This document shows positions 54,243-63,708 of a stretch of 64,000 bases of DNA, piece after piece; within the stretch, counting starts at the first letter, position 1; every line of letters starts with the position of its first letter. The notes below the pieces were generated by a model. The model was not told the DNA's origin, did not search any database, and saw only the letters and a list, made by a program, of their open reading frames with translations. Both the position numbers and the translations under genes were made by a program. Origin of the DNA: CAWARU01 sp963784575 (lineage in GTDB: Bacteria > Pseudomonadota > Gammaproteobacteria > UBA6186 > Azoamicaceae); assembly GCA_963784575.1 (NCBI GenBank), contig CAWARU010000001.1:1488001-1552000 (forward strand), read 5' to 3'.

Positions 54243-55189
54243 ATGACCTTTATCCAAGAGATGAACAAGATTATACACAGTGATCATCCCTTTGTGGTGC
54301 TCTCAAAAGACATTCTAAATGGCATTTCATATCTCTGGAATTATCAGCTTTTCAAAGCCGATGGTCAGCCTATCGCTGTATCAAATGTGATTATAGGTCT
54401 CGTGTTATTTTTATTTGGTCTTCGTTACGCCAAACGTTTTAGTATATTCATTCGTGATAAATTATCTGCAAAAGCCAACCTCGATAACCATTCGGCCAAT
54501 TCCCTTGAACATTTGTCTTATTATCTCTTCATTTTGATTACACGGCATTTTTTGTATTGGAAATCACCAATGTGCCGCTGACCACTTTGACAGTGCTTGG
54601 AACAACGCTCGCACTGGGTATTGGTTTGGGTAGCCAAAATATTGCCAACAATTTTATCAGTGGTCTTATCATCATGATTGAAAAACCCATCAAGCTTGGT
54701 GATACCATTGAAGTAAAAAACGTGATAGGAAAAGTAACGCATATTGGCTCAAGATGTGTGAGTCTGCAAACGGAAGACAATATTAACATGCTCATTCCGA
54801 ATAGTAATATTCTGCAAGATAATATTATTAATTGGACTTTAAATGATCCCACCATAAAAATGAATTTACCCATTTTCGTTGAAAATAATTGCTCTATCGC
54901 ATTCCTAGATAAATTGCTGTACCAAGTGATGGACAGTGACCCTAATATTTTGAAATTTCCTGCCCCTAAAATAATTCTGCATGAAATTTGCGAAGAGTGT
55001 CTCGTATTCGAAATGGAATTTTGGATAAGTTTAGATGCTGAAATAAATCGTAAAGATATCATCAATGGGCTGAATAGAGAAATTGCACCGCTCTTCAGCC
55101 AGCATAATATTAAAGTTTCCGATGGCCCCGAAAATAAAGATAAGCGAAAAATCAAATATCTGAGTTCACAATTTGCCAAGCTGAATTAA
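54243..55189 (+). pseudogene. MscS-family mechanosensitive channel, one frameshift
   Basis: N-terminal part (54243-~54550) with one or two membrane helices ('NVIIGLVLFLFGLRYAKRF', 'LEHLSYYLFILITR'); C-terminal part in the next frame with the MscS pore helix and beta domain: 'LALGIGLGSQNIANNFISGL', 'EKPIKLGDTIEV', 'GKVTHIGSRCVSLQT', 'IPNSNIL'. Adding one T to the T6 run at 54548-54553 joins them as 'ITRHFFVLEITNVPL'. A short MscS of ~315 residues would result. It would release solutes under hypo-osmotic shock. The indel is in a homopolymer, so a sequence error is likely. Confidence 0.8.
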
Positions 55190-55355
55190 TTGCAAGCTGC
55201 ATGAATTTCATAACCACTACTTCATAGCATCCAACCACTTGATAACAACTACATTGATTGCATCGATTTCACTAGCGACCAAACCCGCCCGAAAATTTAG
55301 TTAATTAGCATAAAAGCTGACATAGAAACATCAGAAAACTTTTGGTGTCTCTCTA

Positions 55356-55496
55356 GGGCCAGTTGACATTTCGCTAGGTTGAGCTGGAAATCTTTGATTT
55401 ATGAGCACCGCAGCGCAGTTTATAATGAAATAAATGAGCAGCGGAGCACAATAAATCAATGATTTACGGCCAATATAGTAGAAATGTCAACGGCCC
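55356..55496 (+). mobile_element. 141-bp MITE-like palindromic element, copy 3 (diverged)
   Basis: Same orientation as copy 2, about 90% identical, 1 base shorter, with ends GGGCCAGTTGACATTTC and GAAATGTCAACGGCCC. Left flank TA; right flank TG, so one target-site base has changed. It lies in the 344-base gap between mscS and mrdA; 55190-55355 shows nothing else. The mrdA promoter region starts right after it. Confidence 0.82.
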
Positions 55497-55533
55497 TGTT
55501 TTTGGATTCTCATTTCTAGAGTAGAATATTGCG

Positions 55534-57510
55534 GTGTTAAAGAGAAAGTTTTATACCTTAAAAGATCATTTTAAAGAAAGCCAGCTTTATCTAAACCGCA
55601 CTGTAGCGGCTACGGTATTTGTGGCAATTGTGTTTGCTGTTCTCCTATTTAGATTAGCTTTCTTACAAATATACCAACACGACCTCTACAAGACTCTTTC
55701 ATTAAACAACCAAATCCGTTTTGATCCCATCACTCCGGCCCGAGGTCTGATTTTTGATCGCAATGGTGTTGTGCTCGCAGACAACGTGCCAGCATTCAGC
55801 CTGGAAATAACACCAGAACATGTGTCCAACCTCAAAGAAACTATAATAGAACTGCAAAAGGTCATAACAATCACAGATGCCGAAGTAAAGCAATTTTTTA
55901 AGACAATCAAATATAAGAAACGCTCTGAAAGCATCCCCATCCGCATCAATTTAAATGAAGAAGAAGTTGCAACTTTCTCTTTAGAAAAATACCGCTTCAG
56001 CGGCGTTGAAATTGCAGCCAATTTGATACGACACTATCCACTGGGCGAACCCTTTGCGCATGTCCTTGGATACATCGGACCCATCAGTGAAAAAGAACTT
56101 GAAAAAATTGATCCAAGCCAATACCGCGGCTGCTATCACATCGGAAAAACAGGGGTTGAAAAATACTACGAAAGAGAACTGCATGGCAACCTTGGCTATC
56201 AACACATTGAAACTGATGTACGGGGACGCACGGTCCGAATCTTAGATCGCACTCCCCCCATGTCAGGTTCAAATTTGCATCTTACCATCGACAGCGAATT
56301 ACAAAAAAGAGCCTATGAAGCTTTGGGTGAATATAAAGGATCCGTTGTTGCCATCGAGCCGAACACCGGAGAAATCCTGGCGTTTGTGAGCAAGCCTTCC
56401 TTTGATCCAAATGCGTTCGTACAAGGGATTGATGTTAGCAGTTATCGCACTTTGCATGACTCACCTGATCGCCCGCTTTATAACCGAGCCTTGCTTGGCA
56501 CCTATCCGCCAGGTTCGACCATAAAGCCTATCATCGCCTTGCAAGCACTAGATCTGGGTGTCATTCATTCAAACTACAGTATTTTTGATCCAGGCTATTT
56601 TCAATTGAGTCCTGGTGGCAGACTGTACCGAGACATGATTTATCATTCTACCCATCACGGCCATGGTTGGGTAAACATGGAAAAAGCTATCATCGTCAGT
56701 TGTGATACCTTTTTCTACAGTCTCGCCCATAAACTTGGCATCAATCACCTGAATGACATTTTTGATCGCTTTGGATTGGGTAAACTGACAGGAATCGATT
56801 TACCTGGAGAAGCAAAGGGCATCAACCCTTCTGCAGAGTGGAAGAAACGAGTTCGAAATGATGATTGGTATGCCGGTGATACTGTTAATGTTGGGATTGG
56901 CCAGGGCACTTTGACGACTACTCCGCTGCAAATGGCACAAGTAGCGGCCATCCTTGCAACCCGAGGCCAACGTTATACGCCACATTTATTACGCGGCATC
57001 TCGAGAACTCACACACTCGAAGAGACTAAAACAAGAGAACCTGTTTCTTCCGTTGCCATCTCAAATTCCGACTATTGGAATTCTGTCATCAGTGCCATGC
57101 AGAAAGTAGCCCATGAACCCGGCGGGACTGCGTATCGTGCGCATCTCGGCACCAAATATCGAGTTGCAGGAAAAACGGGAACCGCGCAAGTATTCAGTTT
57201 GAAACAAAATGAAAGATATATTGTTGGAAATGTAAAAGAACATTTGCGAGATCATTCCTGGTTTATCGGTTTCTCTCCGGTGAAGGATCCCAAAATTGCG
57301 CTGGCAGTTCTGGTGGAAAACAAATTGTCAAAATCTGGCGCAGAGGTGGCAAGAAGTATCTTGGATAATTTCTTTGGCAGTGCTGAGAATTCTGCAGAGA
57401 ACCCTGCAAAGAACCCAGCAGAGCAACAGCAACATAAAGAGAAAGAATCAGCACTGCAAAAAGGGCTTCAAAATAGCTCGTTGGATGCTGAGTACGATCA
57501 TGAGGAATAG
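55534..57510 (+). CDS. mrdA: Penicillin-binding protein 2 (peptidoglycan transpeptidase)
   Basis: 658 residues. Membrane anchor at ~24-46; dimerisation domain starting 'PITPARGLIFDRNGVVLADN' (key PARGLIFDRNG); transpeptidase with SxxK 'PGSTIKP' (~residue 330), SxN-type 'SCDTFF' and 'KTGTAQ' near 550. Cross-links side-wall peptidoglycan in the elongasome with RodA. Start GTG at 55534; a TAGAAT -10 at 55522-55527 leaves almost no leader. C-terminal extension rich in Asn/Ala/Glu with repeated 'AEN/AKNPA' units. Leads the mrdA-rodA-mltB-rlpA-dacA cluster. Confidence 0.97.
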   Translation: MLKRKFYTLKDHFKESQLYLNRTVAATVFVAIVFAVLLFRLAFLQIYQHDLYKTLSLNNQIRFDPITPARGLIFDRNGVVLADNVPAFSLEITPEHVSNLKETIIELQKVITITDAEVKQFFKTIKYKKRSESIPIRINLNEEEVATFSLEKYRFSGVEIAANLIRHYPLGEPFAHVLGYIGPISEKELEKIDPSQYRGCYHIGKTGVEKYYERELHGNLGYQHIETDVRGRTVRILDRTPPMSGSNLHLTIDSELQKRAYEALGEYKGSVVAIEPNTGEILAFVSKPSFDPNAFVQGIDVSSYRTLHDSPDRPLYNRALLGTYPPGSTIKPIIALQALDLGVIHSNYSIFDPGYFQLSPGGRLYRDMIYHSTHHGHGWVNMEKAIIVSCDTFFYSLAHKLGINHLNDIFDRFGLGKLTGIDLPGEAKGINPSAEWKKRVRNDDWYAGDTVNVGIGQGTLTTTPLQMAQVAAILATRGQRYTPHLLRGISRTHTLEETKTREPVSSVAISNSDYWNSVISAMQKVAHEPGGTAYRAHLGTKYRVAGKTGTAQVFSLKQNERYIVGNVKEHLRDHSWFIGFSPVKDPKIALAVLVENKLSKSGAEVARSILDNFFGSAENSAENPAKNPAEQQQHKEKESALQKGLQNSSLDAEYDHEE

Positions 57511-57629
57511 GAATTTACGACTTTGAGAATTTACGAATTGTAATGAGGAATAGAAATAGATATGAGTATAGCTTTAGGTAGAAAACAAAAATTAGAACTT
57601 AAGCAAGTCTCTCACGACTTAGCCTTCAT

Positions 57630-58686
57630 ATGGATTGGCCTTTATTCATTGGAATATTTTCCATCATCCTCATTGGATTATTCATCCTCTACAGTGCGAG
57701 CTATGATATCGAACAATTACAAAGACAGCTGCTACGAATTGGTTTAGCAACCGGGCTGATGCTTTTGATGGCACAGGTTCCTGCCGCGCATTTTACGCAG
57801 TTTTGCACCCTGGGTTTATTTCATCGGTCTCGCGCTTCTGATTGTTATTTTAGTTTTTGGAGCCATCGCAAAAGGGGGGCAACGCTGGCTCGATCTCTGG
57901 TTAATTCGTTTTCAACCTGCCGAATTAATGAAAATTGCGGTACCCTTGATGGTCGCGCGCTGGCTCGATGAAGAAATATTACCGCCTAAATATAGCACGC
58001 TCATCATACCCGCACTCTTGATCCTGATTCCTTTTTTACTCGTTGCCAAGCAGCCAGATTTGGGCACAGCAATCTTGATTTTCTGCACTGGATTTTTTGT
58101 GATATTTTTTGCAGGGTTCCCTTGGAAAATGATGATTATACAATTAGTTTTATGCATTTCCGCTTTGCCTGTGTTCTGGGTTTTTTTACGTGAATATCAA
58201 CGGGAGAGAATTTTAACTTTTCTGCACCCGGATAGAGACCCTTTAGGTTCTGGTTACCACATCATTCAATCCAAAATAGCCATTGGGTCGGGGGGATTAG
58301 GCGGCAAAGGATGGCTAAATGGCACCCAATCTCAACTAGAATTTCTGCCTGAGCGGGCCACAGATTCCATTTTTGCGGTTTTCAGTGAAGAATTTGGATT
58401 AGTTGGCTGTCTTGTATTGCTTAGCATTTACATTTATATTATTATTCGAGGACTATACATTGGTGTCCAAGCTCAAGATACCTTTTGCAGGCTCCTATCT
58501 GGTAGTCTTACCATGGCCTTTTTCGTGTATATATTTGTTAACATTGGCATGGTAACTGGTATACTACCCGTAGTCGGGATCCCGCTCCCATTAATTAGTT
58601 ATGGGGGCACATCATTGGTCACATTGATGGCAAGTTTTGGAATACTCATGTCCATTCATACACATCGGACATTGCTTGCTAAATAG
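57630..58686 (+). pseudogene. rodA: Rod shape-determining protein RodA, one frameshift
   Basis: N-terminal part 57630-~57800 ('MDWPLFIGIFSIILIGLFIL', 'LLMAQVPAAHF'); the remainder in another frame contains 'APWVYFIGLALLIVILVFG', 'RFQPAELMKIAVPLMVAR', 'QPDLGTAIL' and 'VGIPLPLISYGGTSL', all SEDS hallmarks. Removing one T from TTTT at 57801-57804 restores 'FTQFAPWVYF'. SEDS glycosyltransferase partner of PBP2. Essential for rod shape, and the break is in a homopolymer, so an indel error is likely. Another in-frame-shifted ATG at 57562 could be an earlier start. Confidence 0.9.
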
Positions 58687-58725
58687 AATAGCAAGGTATT
58701 TGGATTAAATAGAGGAATCAAGTTT

Positions 58726-59895
58726 ATGCAACACAACTCGGGAACTTCGCTTTTAAAGAAACTTGGGTTTAAGCGTCCTAGTAATTTTTTCTGCTTTTCT
58801 GCCTTCTTTATTATATTTTTAGGATCTCTCGTAGCAGGCAGCGTTTATGCTGCCCATGAATCGCATAGATCTCGAAATCCCACAAGTCCCAAAAATCAAA
58901 GAAGAAAAAAGAGGATTACGCTGAAATCGCTGCAAGTCAAACTCCTAATCGTTTTGTGGAACGTGGCGATGTTAAAGTTTTTTTAAATGACATGTATGTG
59001 AAACATGGATTTAACAGCTGGGAAATGAAGCAGCTTTTCAAAAAAATTACGCTTGAACCAAAAGTCATTCAATCTATGCAAAAGCCCTTTGAAAGTGTTT
59101 CTTGGGCTAAATATAAAGAACGTTTTGTGAATGATGAACGGGCCAAAGCAGGTGTGGAATTCTGGCGCAAAAACGAACAATATTTAAAGAAAGTTTCAGC
59201 AGATTTTGGCGTTCCACCCGAAGTGATTGTAGCAATCATCGGCGTTGAAACCCGCTATGGACGAAATACAGGTTCTTATCAAGTGTTACCCACACTCGCA
59301 ACACTCGCTTTCTTCTATCCCCCGCGTGCAAGCTTCTTCAAGAAAGAATTAGAACAATATCTCCTACTCGCGAGAGAGCAAAAATTAAATCCCATGGATA
59401 TGATAGGATCTTATGCAGGTGCAATTGGTATTCCACAATTTATACCCAGCAGCTTCAGGCAATATGCCGTGTCTTACACGGGTGGTACTAAAATCGATTT
59501 GAATAATCCCGCCGATGCCATCGCAAGTGTTGCCAACTATTTTAGAAGTCATGGCTGGCAGCCCGGTCAACCAGTAGCTTATGAAGCAAATGCATACGGA
59601 TCTGAATATCAACGCTTGGCAAATACCAACGATAAAGGTCTCTTCTCCCAAAATATCTCTGCAGGAGTATTCTCAATTCAACATCGTCCCCAAGGATGAT
59701 AAAGTCCTTAAAACAGAAGGCAAAAAGCCTGCTGCCTTTATCATACTGGATAACGACGACAAGGAGGAATTATGGCTCACATTGAACAATTTCTACGTCA
59801 TCACGCGTTACAATCACAGCGTCAATTATGCCATGGCTGTTTATCAGTTAAGTAGCCGCATTCGCGCTCTGTACAATCAATCTCAGCCACAGTAA
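58726..59895 (+). pseudogene. mltB: Membrane-bound lytic transglycosylase B, two frameshifts
   Basis: Signal peptide ('FFCFSAFFIIFLGSLVAGSVYA') in the first frame; main domain in a second with catalytic Glu in 'IIGVETRYGRNTGSYQV' and 'GSYAGAIGIPQFIPSSFR'; the end in a third ('ISLQEYSQFNIVPKDD' ... 'FYVITRYNHSVNYAMAVYQL'). One added A in the A6 run at 58905-58910 and one removed C near 59650 join all three into a ~389-residue MltB. It cleaves peptidoglycan to 1,6-anhydromuropeptides in the periplasm. Two homopolymer indels in one intact-looking gene argue for sequence errors. Confidence 0.9.
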
Positions 59896-59928
59896 GTTCT
59901 GGCAATAGCTACTCAAAACTAAAGCGTA

Positions 59929-61278
59929 ATGAATATCAAACTCTTAACGCGGTTTTTGATTTCGAGCTTTGCTATCGTTTTAATTTTATCTTTGACTGCT
60001 TGCGCCCCCCGCGGAAAAACCAGCCGATCTGCAAGAGACAGTGCACCCAAAATCAACCCGGCACATCTTGATAGAGTTCCTGATGCCACACCCAAATTCG
60101 AACCTTTAAGTAAAAGTGGTAATCGCTACAAAAAAAATAATACTTATGTTGAGAAAAAAAAGCGCTACAAAGTCATGTCTACCAGTCGCGGCTATAAGGA
60201 ACATGGTCTTGCTTCCTGGTATGGTACAAAATTCCACGGCAGAAAAACGAGCAGCGGTGAACGTTATGATATGTATGCGATGACGGCAGCACACCGCACT
60301 TTGCCTTTACCAACTTATGCACGCGTCACCAATCTGGTCAATGGTAAATCCATTATTGTTAAAGTGAATGACCGAGGTCCCTTCCATAAAAATCGTTTAA
60401 TTGATCTCTCTTATGTTGCAGCTCATAAACTCGGTATGGTCGGTACTGGTACGACTAAGGTTAAGGTTGAATCGGTGGATCCGCGCGATCATGGCCGATT
60501 TGTGCATAAAAAAGGAGGTTCTATCTTTTCTAGATTGAAGAATCCTCGCAAAGAGACTGCAACCAGCACTGGCACTGCTGCCACTGCTTTGCTGCCTGTG
60601 GCTGCTGCAACAAGCAGCATTCCAAAAAATTCTAGAAACTCGCAAAGCAAGAGCACTTCACGGGCTCCAAAAACTGATCAAACAATGCAGACAAGACAAA
60701 TACCAAAAACTGAGAACGCTGCAAAAACCAAACAAACACTAAAAAAACAGAATGGATCGACTTCAGACGAAATATATGTTCCAGATGATAAAATTGTAAA
60801 AAGAGCAACAGCGAATTCTAAGACAGTTGCTAAAGCAGTTCCTAATGCAGCATCTACAGCTGCTTCTAAAGTTGTTTCTAAGGTTGCGCCGATAGCTGTC
60901 TCTAAAGCTATACCAAGTCCTACAGCTAAGAGATCAAATAAAACAAACTCAGGTGCTGTTAACTCAAGAACAGCAAACCGAGGAACTGTTACCTCAAACA
61001 TAGCCGAAGGTCAAAAATCTCTAACGATGAAGAATGGCGCGAAACACCGCTACTATTTACAAATGGGTTCTTTTAGTCAAAAATCTGGCGCAGAAAAGCT
61101 AGTTAAAAAACTTGAATTACTTTCTAATGTTCCAAGTCACATCAAAGAAAGCAAGAGCAAAAACCATCCAATATTTCGAGTGCAGATAGGACCGCTTTAT
61201 AGCCAGCAGGATGCGTTACGGCTATCAAAGAAACTAAAACAGCCCCAAATGCCTGCTGCGGTCGTCATTTCAGATTAA
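59929..61278 (+). CDS. rlpA: RlpA family septal lytic transglycosylase, SPOR-domain lipoprotein
   Basis: 449 residues. Lipobox 'LSLTAC' in the signal peptide; double-psi beta-barrel near residues 85-180 with 'GLASWYGTKFHGRKTSSGE' (key SWYG, GRKTSSGE), 'AMTAAHRTLP' and 'VKVNDRGPF'; long low-complexity Ala/Ser/Thr/Lys linker (~200-360); SPOR domain at the end ('YLQMGSFSQKSGAEKLVKKL', 'FRVQIGPLYS'). SPOR targets denuded glycan at the septum. The linker is longer than usual. Confidence 0.95.
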   Translation: MNIKLLTRFLISSFAIVLILSLTACAPRGKTSRSARDSAPKINPAHLDRVPDATPKFEPLSKSGNRYKKNNTYVEKKKRYKVMSTSRGYKEHGLASWYGTKFHGRKTSSGERYDMYAMTAAHRTLPLPTYARVTNLVNGKSIIVKVNDRGPFHKNRLIDLSYVAAHKLGMVGTGTTKVKVESVDPRDHGRFVHKKGGSIFSRLKNPRKETATSTGTAATALLPVAAATSSIPKNSRNSQSKSTSRAPKTDQTMQTRQIPKTENAAKTKQTLKKQNGSTSDEIYVPDDKIVKRATANSKTVAKAVPNAASTAASKVVSKVAPIAVSKAIPSPTAKRSNKTNSGAVNSRTANRGTVTSNIAEGQKSLTMKNGAKHRYYLQMGSFSQKSGAEKLVKKLELLSNVPSHIKESKSKNHPIFRVQIGPLYSQQDALRLSKKLKQPQMPAAVVISD

Positions 61279-61335
61279 AAGTGTTATATTTAAACTAGAA
61301 TTTGAGATCAAAAAGCCAAATGTAGGAGATAAACC

Positions 61336-62577
61336 ATGGCGACTATTAAAAAATCTTACCAAAAACTTATCACCCTCTTCTCCTTTATTGCCTTACTTTC
61401 TTTATTTTCTCTCCCCCTAATTACCCATGCGGCGGATTTTCCTTCCCCCCCTACCGACGACGATACCACTACTGAAACCAAAACCATCATCCCTTCTGCC
61501 CCCGGGCTTGCTGCCAAATCCTATCTCCTCATCGATAATGCCAGTGGCTACATTATGGCCGAGAAGGACAGTGATCAACGCGTCGAGCCAGCTAGTCTCA
61601 CAAAAATGATGACTGTCTATGTCATCGATCAGGCCCTCAAACATAATAAAATAAAATCAGATGACAAAATTACTGTCAGCGAAAATGCTTGGCGTAGTCA
61701 AGGATCTCGAATGTTCTTAAAACTCAATTCCGAAGTACCGCTCGAAGAATTATTAAAAGGTATTGTTATACAATCTGGAAATGATGCCTCTGTTGCTGTT
61801 GCTGAACATATTGCTGGTTCGGAAGCTGCTTTTGCCGACATCATGAATCATTATGCAAAAGAACTCGGCATGAACAACACCCATTTTGTGAATGCGACAG
61901 GGCTCCCAGATCCCGATCACTATACAACCGCACATGACATGGCCATACTTGCTCGAGCTCTCATTCACGAATTTCCTGAAAGTTATAAGCTTTATTCTCA
62001 AAAAGAATTTACCTTTAACAATATTAAACAAACCAATCGTAATCGCTTGCTTTGGCTCGATGACTGGGTCGATGGCATAAAAACGGGTCATACCGACTCT
62101 GCTGGGTATTGCTTAGTCGCTTCTGGCATTAAAGATGGCATGCGCTTGATCTCAGTTGTCATGGGTGCAAAAAATGATAATGTCCGAAATGATGACACCA
62201 ATAAACTGCTGAATTATGGATACCGTTTCTATGAAACCAAAATGCTCTATCCCAAGGGAACTCCGATACAACAAGCAAGAGTTTGGATGGGCAAGGAAAA
62301 TTATATCGATCTTGGTGTTGATCAAGATTTTTATATCACTCTTGGCAAAGGTCAATACGATAGTCTAAAAGCAAATGTCACTATCGATAAAAACATAAAA
62401 GCGCCCATTTTAGCCGGACAAAAACTCGGTGTATTGTCGGTCTTATTGGATGATAAGATCATCGCTGAAAAACCGATTATTGCAATGAAAGAAATCCCGG
62501 AGGCAAATATATTCAGTCGTTTTTATGATTATATTGCCCTTTCATTCCTGAAACTCTGGCAAAGGATCACTGCTTGA
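61336..62577 (+). CDS. dacA: D-alanyl-D-alanine carboxypeptidase (PBP5/6 type)
   Basis: 413 residues. Signal peptide; SxxK 'SLTKMM' (~residue 90), SxN 'SGNDAS' (~152), 'KTGHTD' (~255); C-terminal beta domain and an amphipathic anchor ending 'ALSFLKLWQRITA'. Removes the terminal D-Ala of pentapeptides. GGAG lies 7 bases before the ATG. Stop overlaps the start of the D-amino-acid aminotransferase. Confidence 0.96.
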   Translation: MATIKKSYQKLITLFSFIALLSLFSLPLITHAADFPSPPTDDDTTTETKTIIPSAPGLAAKSYLLIDNASGYIMAEKDSDQRVEPASLTKMMTVYVIDQALKHNKIKSDDKITVSENAWRSQGSRMFLKLNSEVPLEELLKGIVIQSGNDASVAVAEHIAGSEAAFADIMNHYAKELGMNNTHFVNATGLPDPDHYTTAHDMAILARALIHEFPESYKLYSQKEFTFNNIKQTNRNRLLWLDDWVDGIKTGHTDSAGYCLVASGIKDGMRLISVVMGAKNDNVRNDDTNKLLNYGYRFYETKMLYPKGTPIQQARVWMGKENYIDLGVDQDFYITLGKGQYDSLKANVTIDKNIKAPILAGQKLGVLSVLLDDKIIAEKPIIAMKEIPEANIFSRFYDYIALSFLKLWQRITA

Positions 62578-63479
62578 CAGTCGCTATGACAAAACAACCT
62601 GCTATCGATGCAGATCTCAATACGAATGGCCCTATCGCCTATGTGAACGGAGAATATCTGCCGTCTGAAAAAGCACGCGTATCTCCCTTAGATCGCGGTT
62701 TTGTGTTCGGTGATGGCGTCTATGAAGTTATACCTGTTCATAATGGCAAGCTGTTCTATTTAGATGCACATATCCGCCGCTTGAATCAAAGCTTACAAGG
62801 GATCCGCATGGAGCCGCCTTTGGCTTTAGAGGAATGGCGGAAAATCTTGGAAAAATTGGTGCAAGAAAATGGTTACGGAGATCAATGGCTGTATCTTCAA
62901 GTGACGCGCGGGGTTGAAGCAGTCCGAAATCATCAAATCCATGTCAACATTACCCCAACCATTTTCGCAATCAGCTATCCGAAAACACTTCGCAGCAAGG
63001 AAGAATGTGCAAAAGGCTATAAAGTCACCACAGTCACAGATATCCGCTGGAAGTACTGTCATATTAAAACGATTTCTAGATTAGCCTATATTCTCATGTA
63101 TCAAGAAGCAGTTGAAGGCGGCTATGATGAAGCCATCATTATCAATAATGGTCAAGCCTTGGAATGTACCAGTTGCAATATCTTTATTGTACGGCATGGT
63201 GTATTAATAACGCCGCCAAAATCGACCTTGCTCTTAAGTGGCATCACGCGAGATCGCATTTTGCAGCTCGCAGAAAAACATAAAATTCCCTATCGCGAAA
63301 CCAAAATTTCCGAACGGGATTTATTAAAAGCAGATGAGATCTGGATTACGAGTTCAATTCGAGGTGTCCTGCCAGTGGTTCAACTTGACACCACACCAGT
63401 GAATCAGGGTAATGCGGGACCTTTATGGAATAAAATGTGGGATTATAATGCCGAAGAAATTGCTGAATTTTCCATGTAA
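62574..63479 (+). CDS. dat: D-amino-acid aminotransferase (class IV)
   Basis: 301 residues. 'SPLDRGFVFGDGVYEVIPVHNG' region (key DRGFVFGDGVYE) and PLP Lys in 'RWKYCHIKTISRLAY', with 'ALECTSCNIFIV' and 'LLSGITRDRIL', as in D-Ala transaminase rather than branched-chain IlvE. Interconverts D-Ala and D-Glu. TTG start at 62574 with AGGA 7 bases upstream overlaps the dacA stop (TTGA); an ATG at 62586 is the alternative. D-Ala released by DacA could feed it. Confidence 0.9.
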   Translation: MTVAMTKQPAIDADLNTNGPIAYVNGEYLPSEKARVSPLDRGFVFGDGVYEVIPVHNGKLFYLDAHIRRLNQSLQGIRMEPPLALEEWRKILEKLVQENGYGDQWLYLQVTRGVEAVRNHQIHVNITPTIFAISYPKTLRSKEECAKGYKVTTVTDIRWKYCHIKTISRLAYILMYQEAVEGGYDEAIIINNGQALECTSCNIFIVRHGVLITPPKSTLLLSGITRDRILQLAEKHKIPYRETKISERDLLKADEIWITSSIRGVLPVVQLDTTPVNQGNAGPLWNKMWDYNAEEIAEFSM

Positions 63480-63708
63480 CTTTCCCATTAAAATCATGGG
63501 TCTGCATGATGAAGAATTTGAGGGCATCGTGATTACGATCATCAATCAACATGTGCCAGATTTGGGAGAAGGTGCCATCACTGTCAAAGAAAGCAAGGGT
63601 GGTAAATATATTTCCATCACGGCCAATATTCGCGCCAGAAGCCAGGCTCAATTGGATGCTCTCTATATAGATCTGACAGCACATCCGAAAGTTTTGATGG
63701 TATTATAG
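63448..63708 (+). CDS. ybeD: YbeD/DUF493 family protein
   Basis: 86 residues, the family size. 'FPCNFPIKIMGLHDEEFE' (key FPCNFPIKIMG) and 'SITANIRARSQAQLDALY' are diagnostic; ACT-like fold regulator, possibly of LipB. ATG 63448 has GGGA five bases upstream; the gene overlaps the previous one by 32 bases. The stop TAG shares its last base with the lipB GTG. Confidence 0.93.
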   Translation: MPKKLLNFPCNFPIKIMGLHDEEFEGIVITIINQHVPDLGEGAITVKESKGGKYISITANIRARSQAQLDALYIDLTAHPKVLMVL

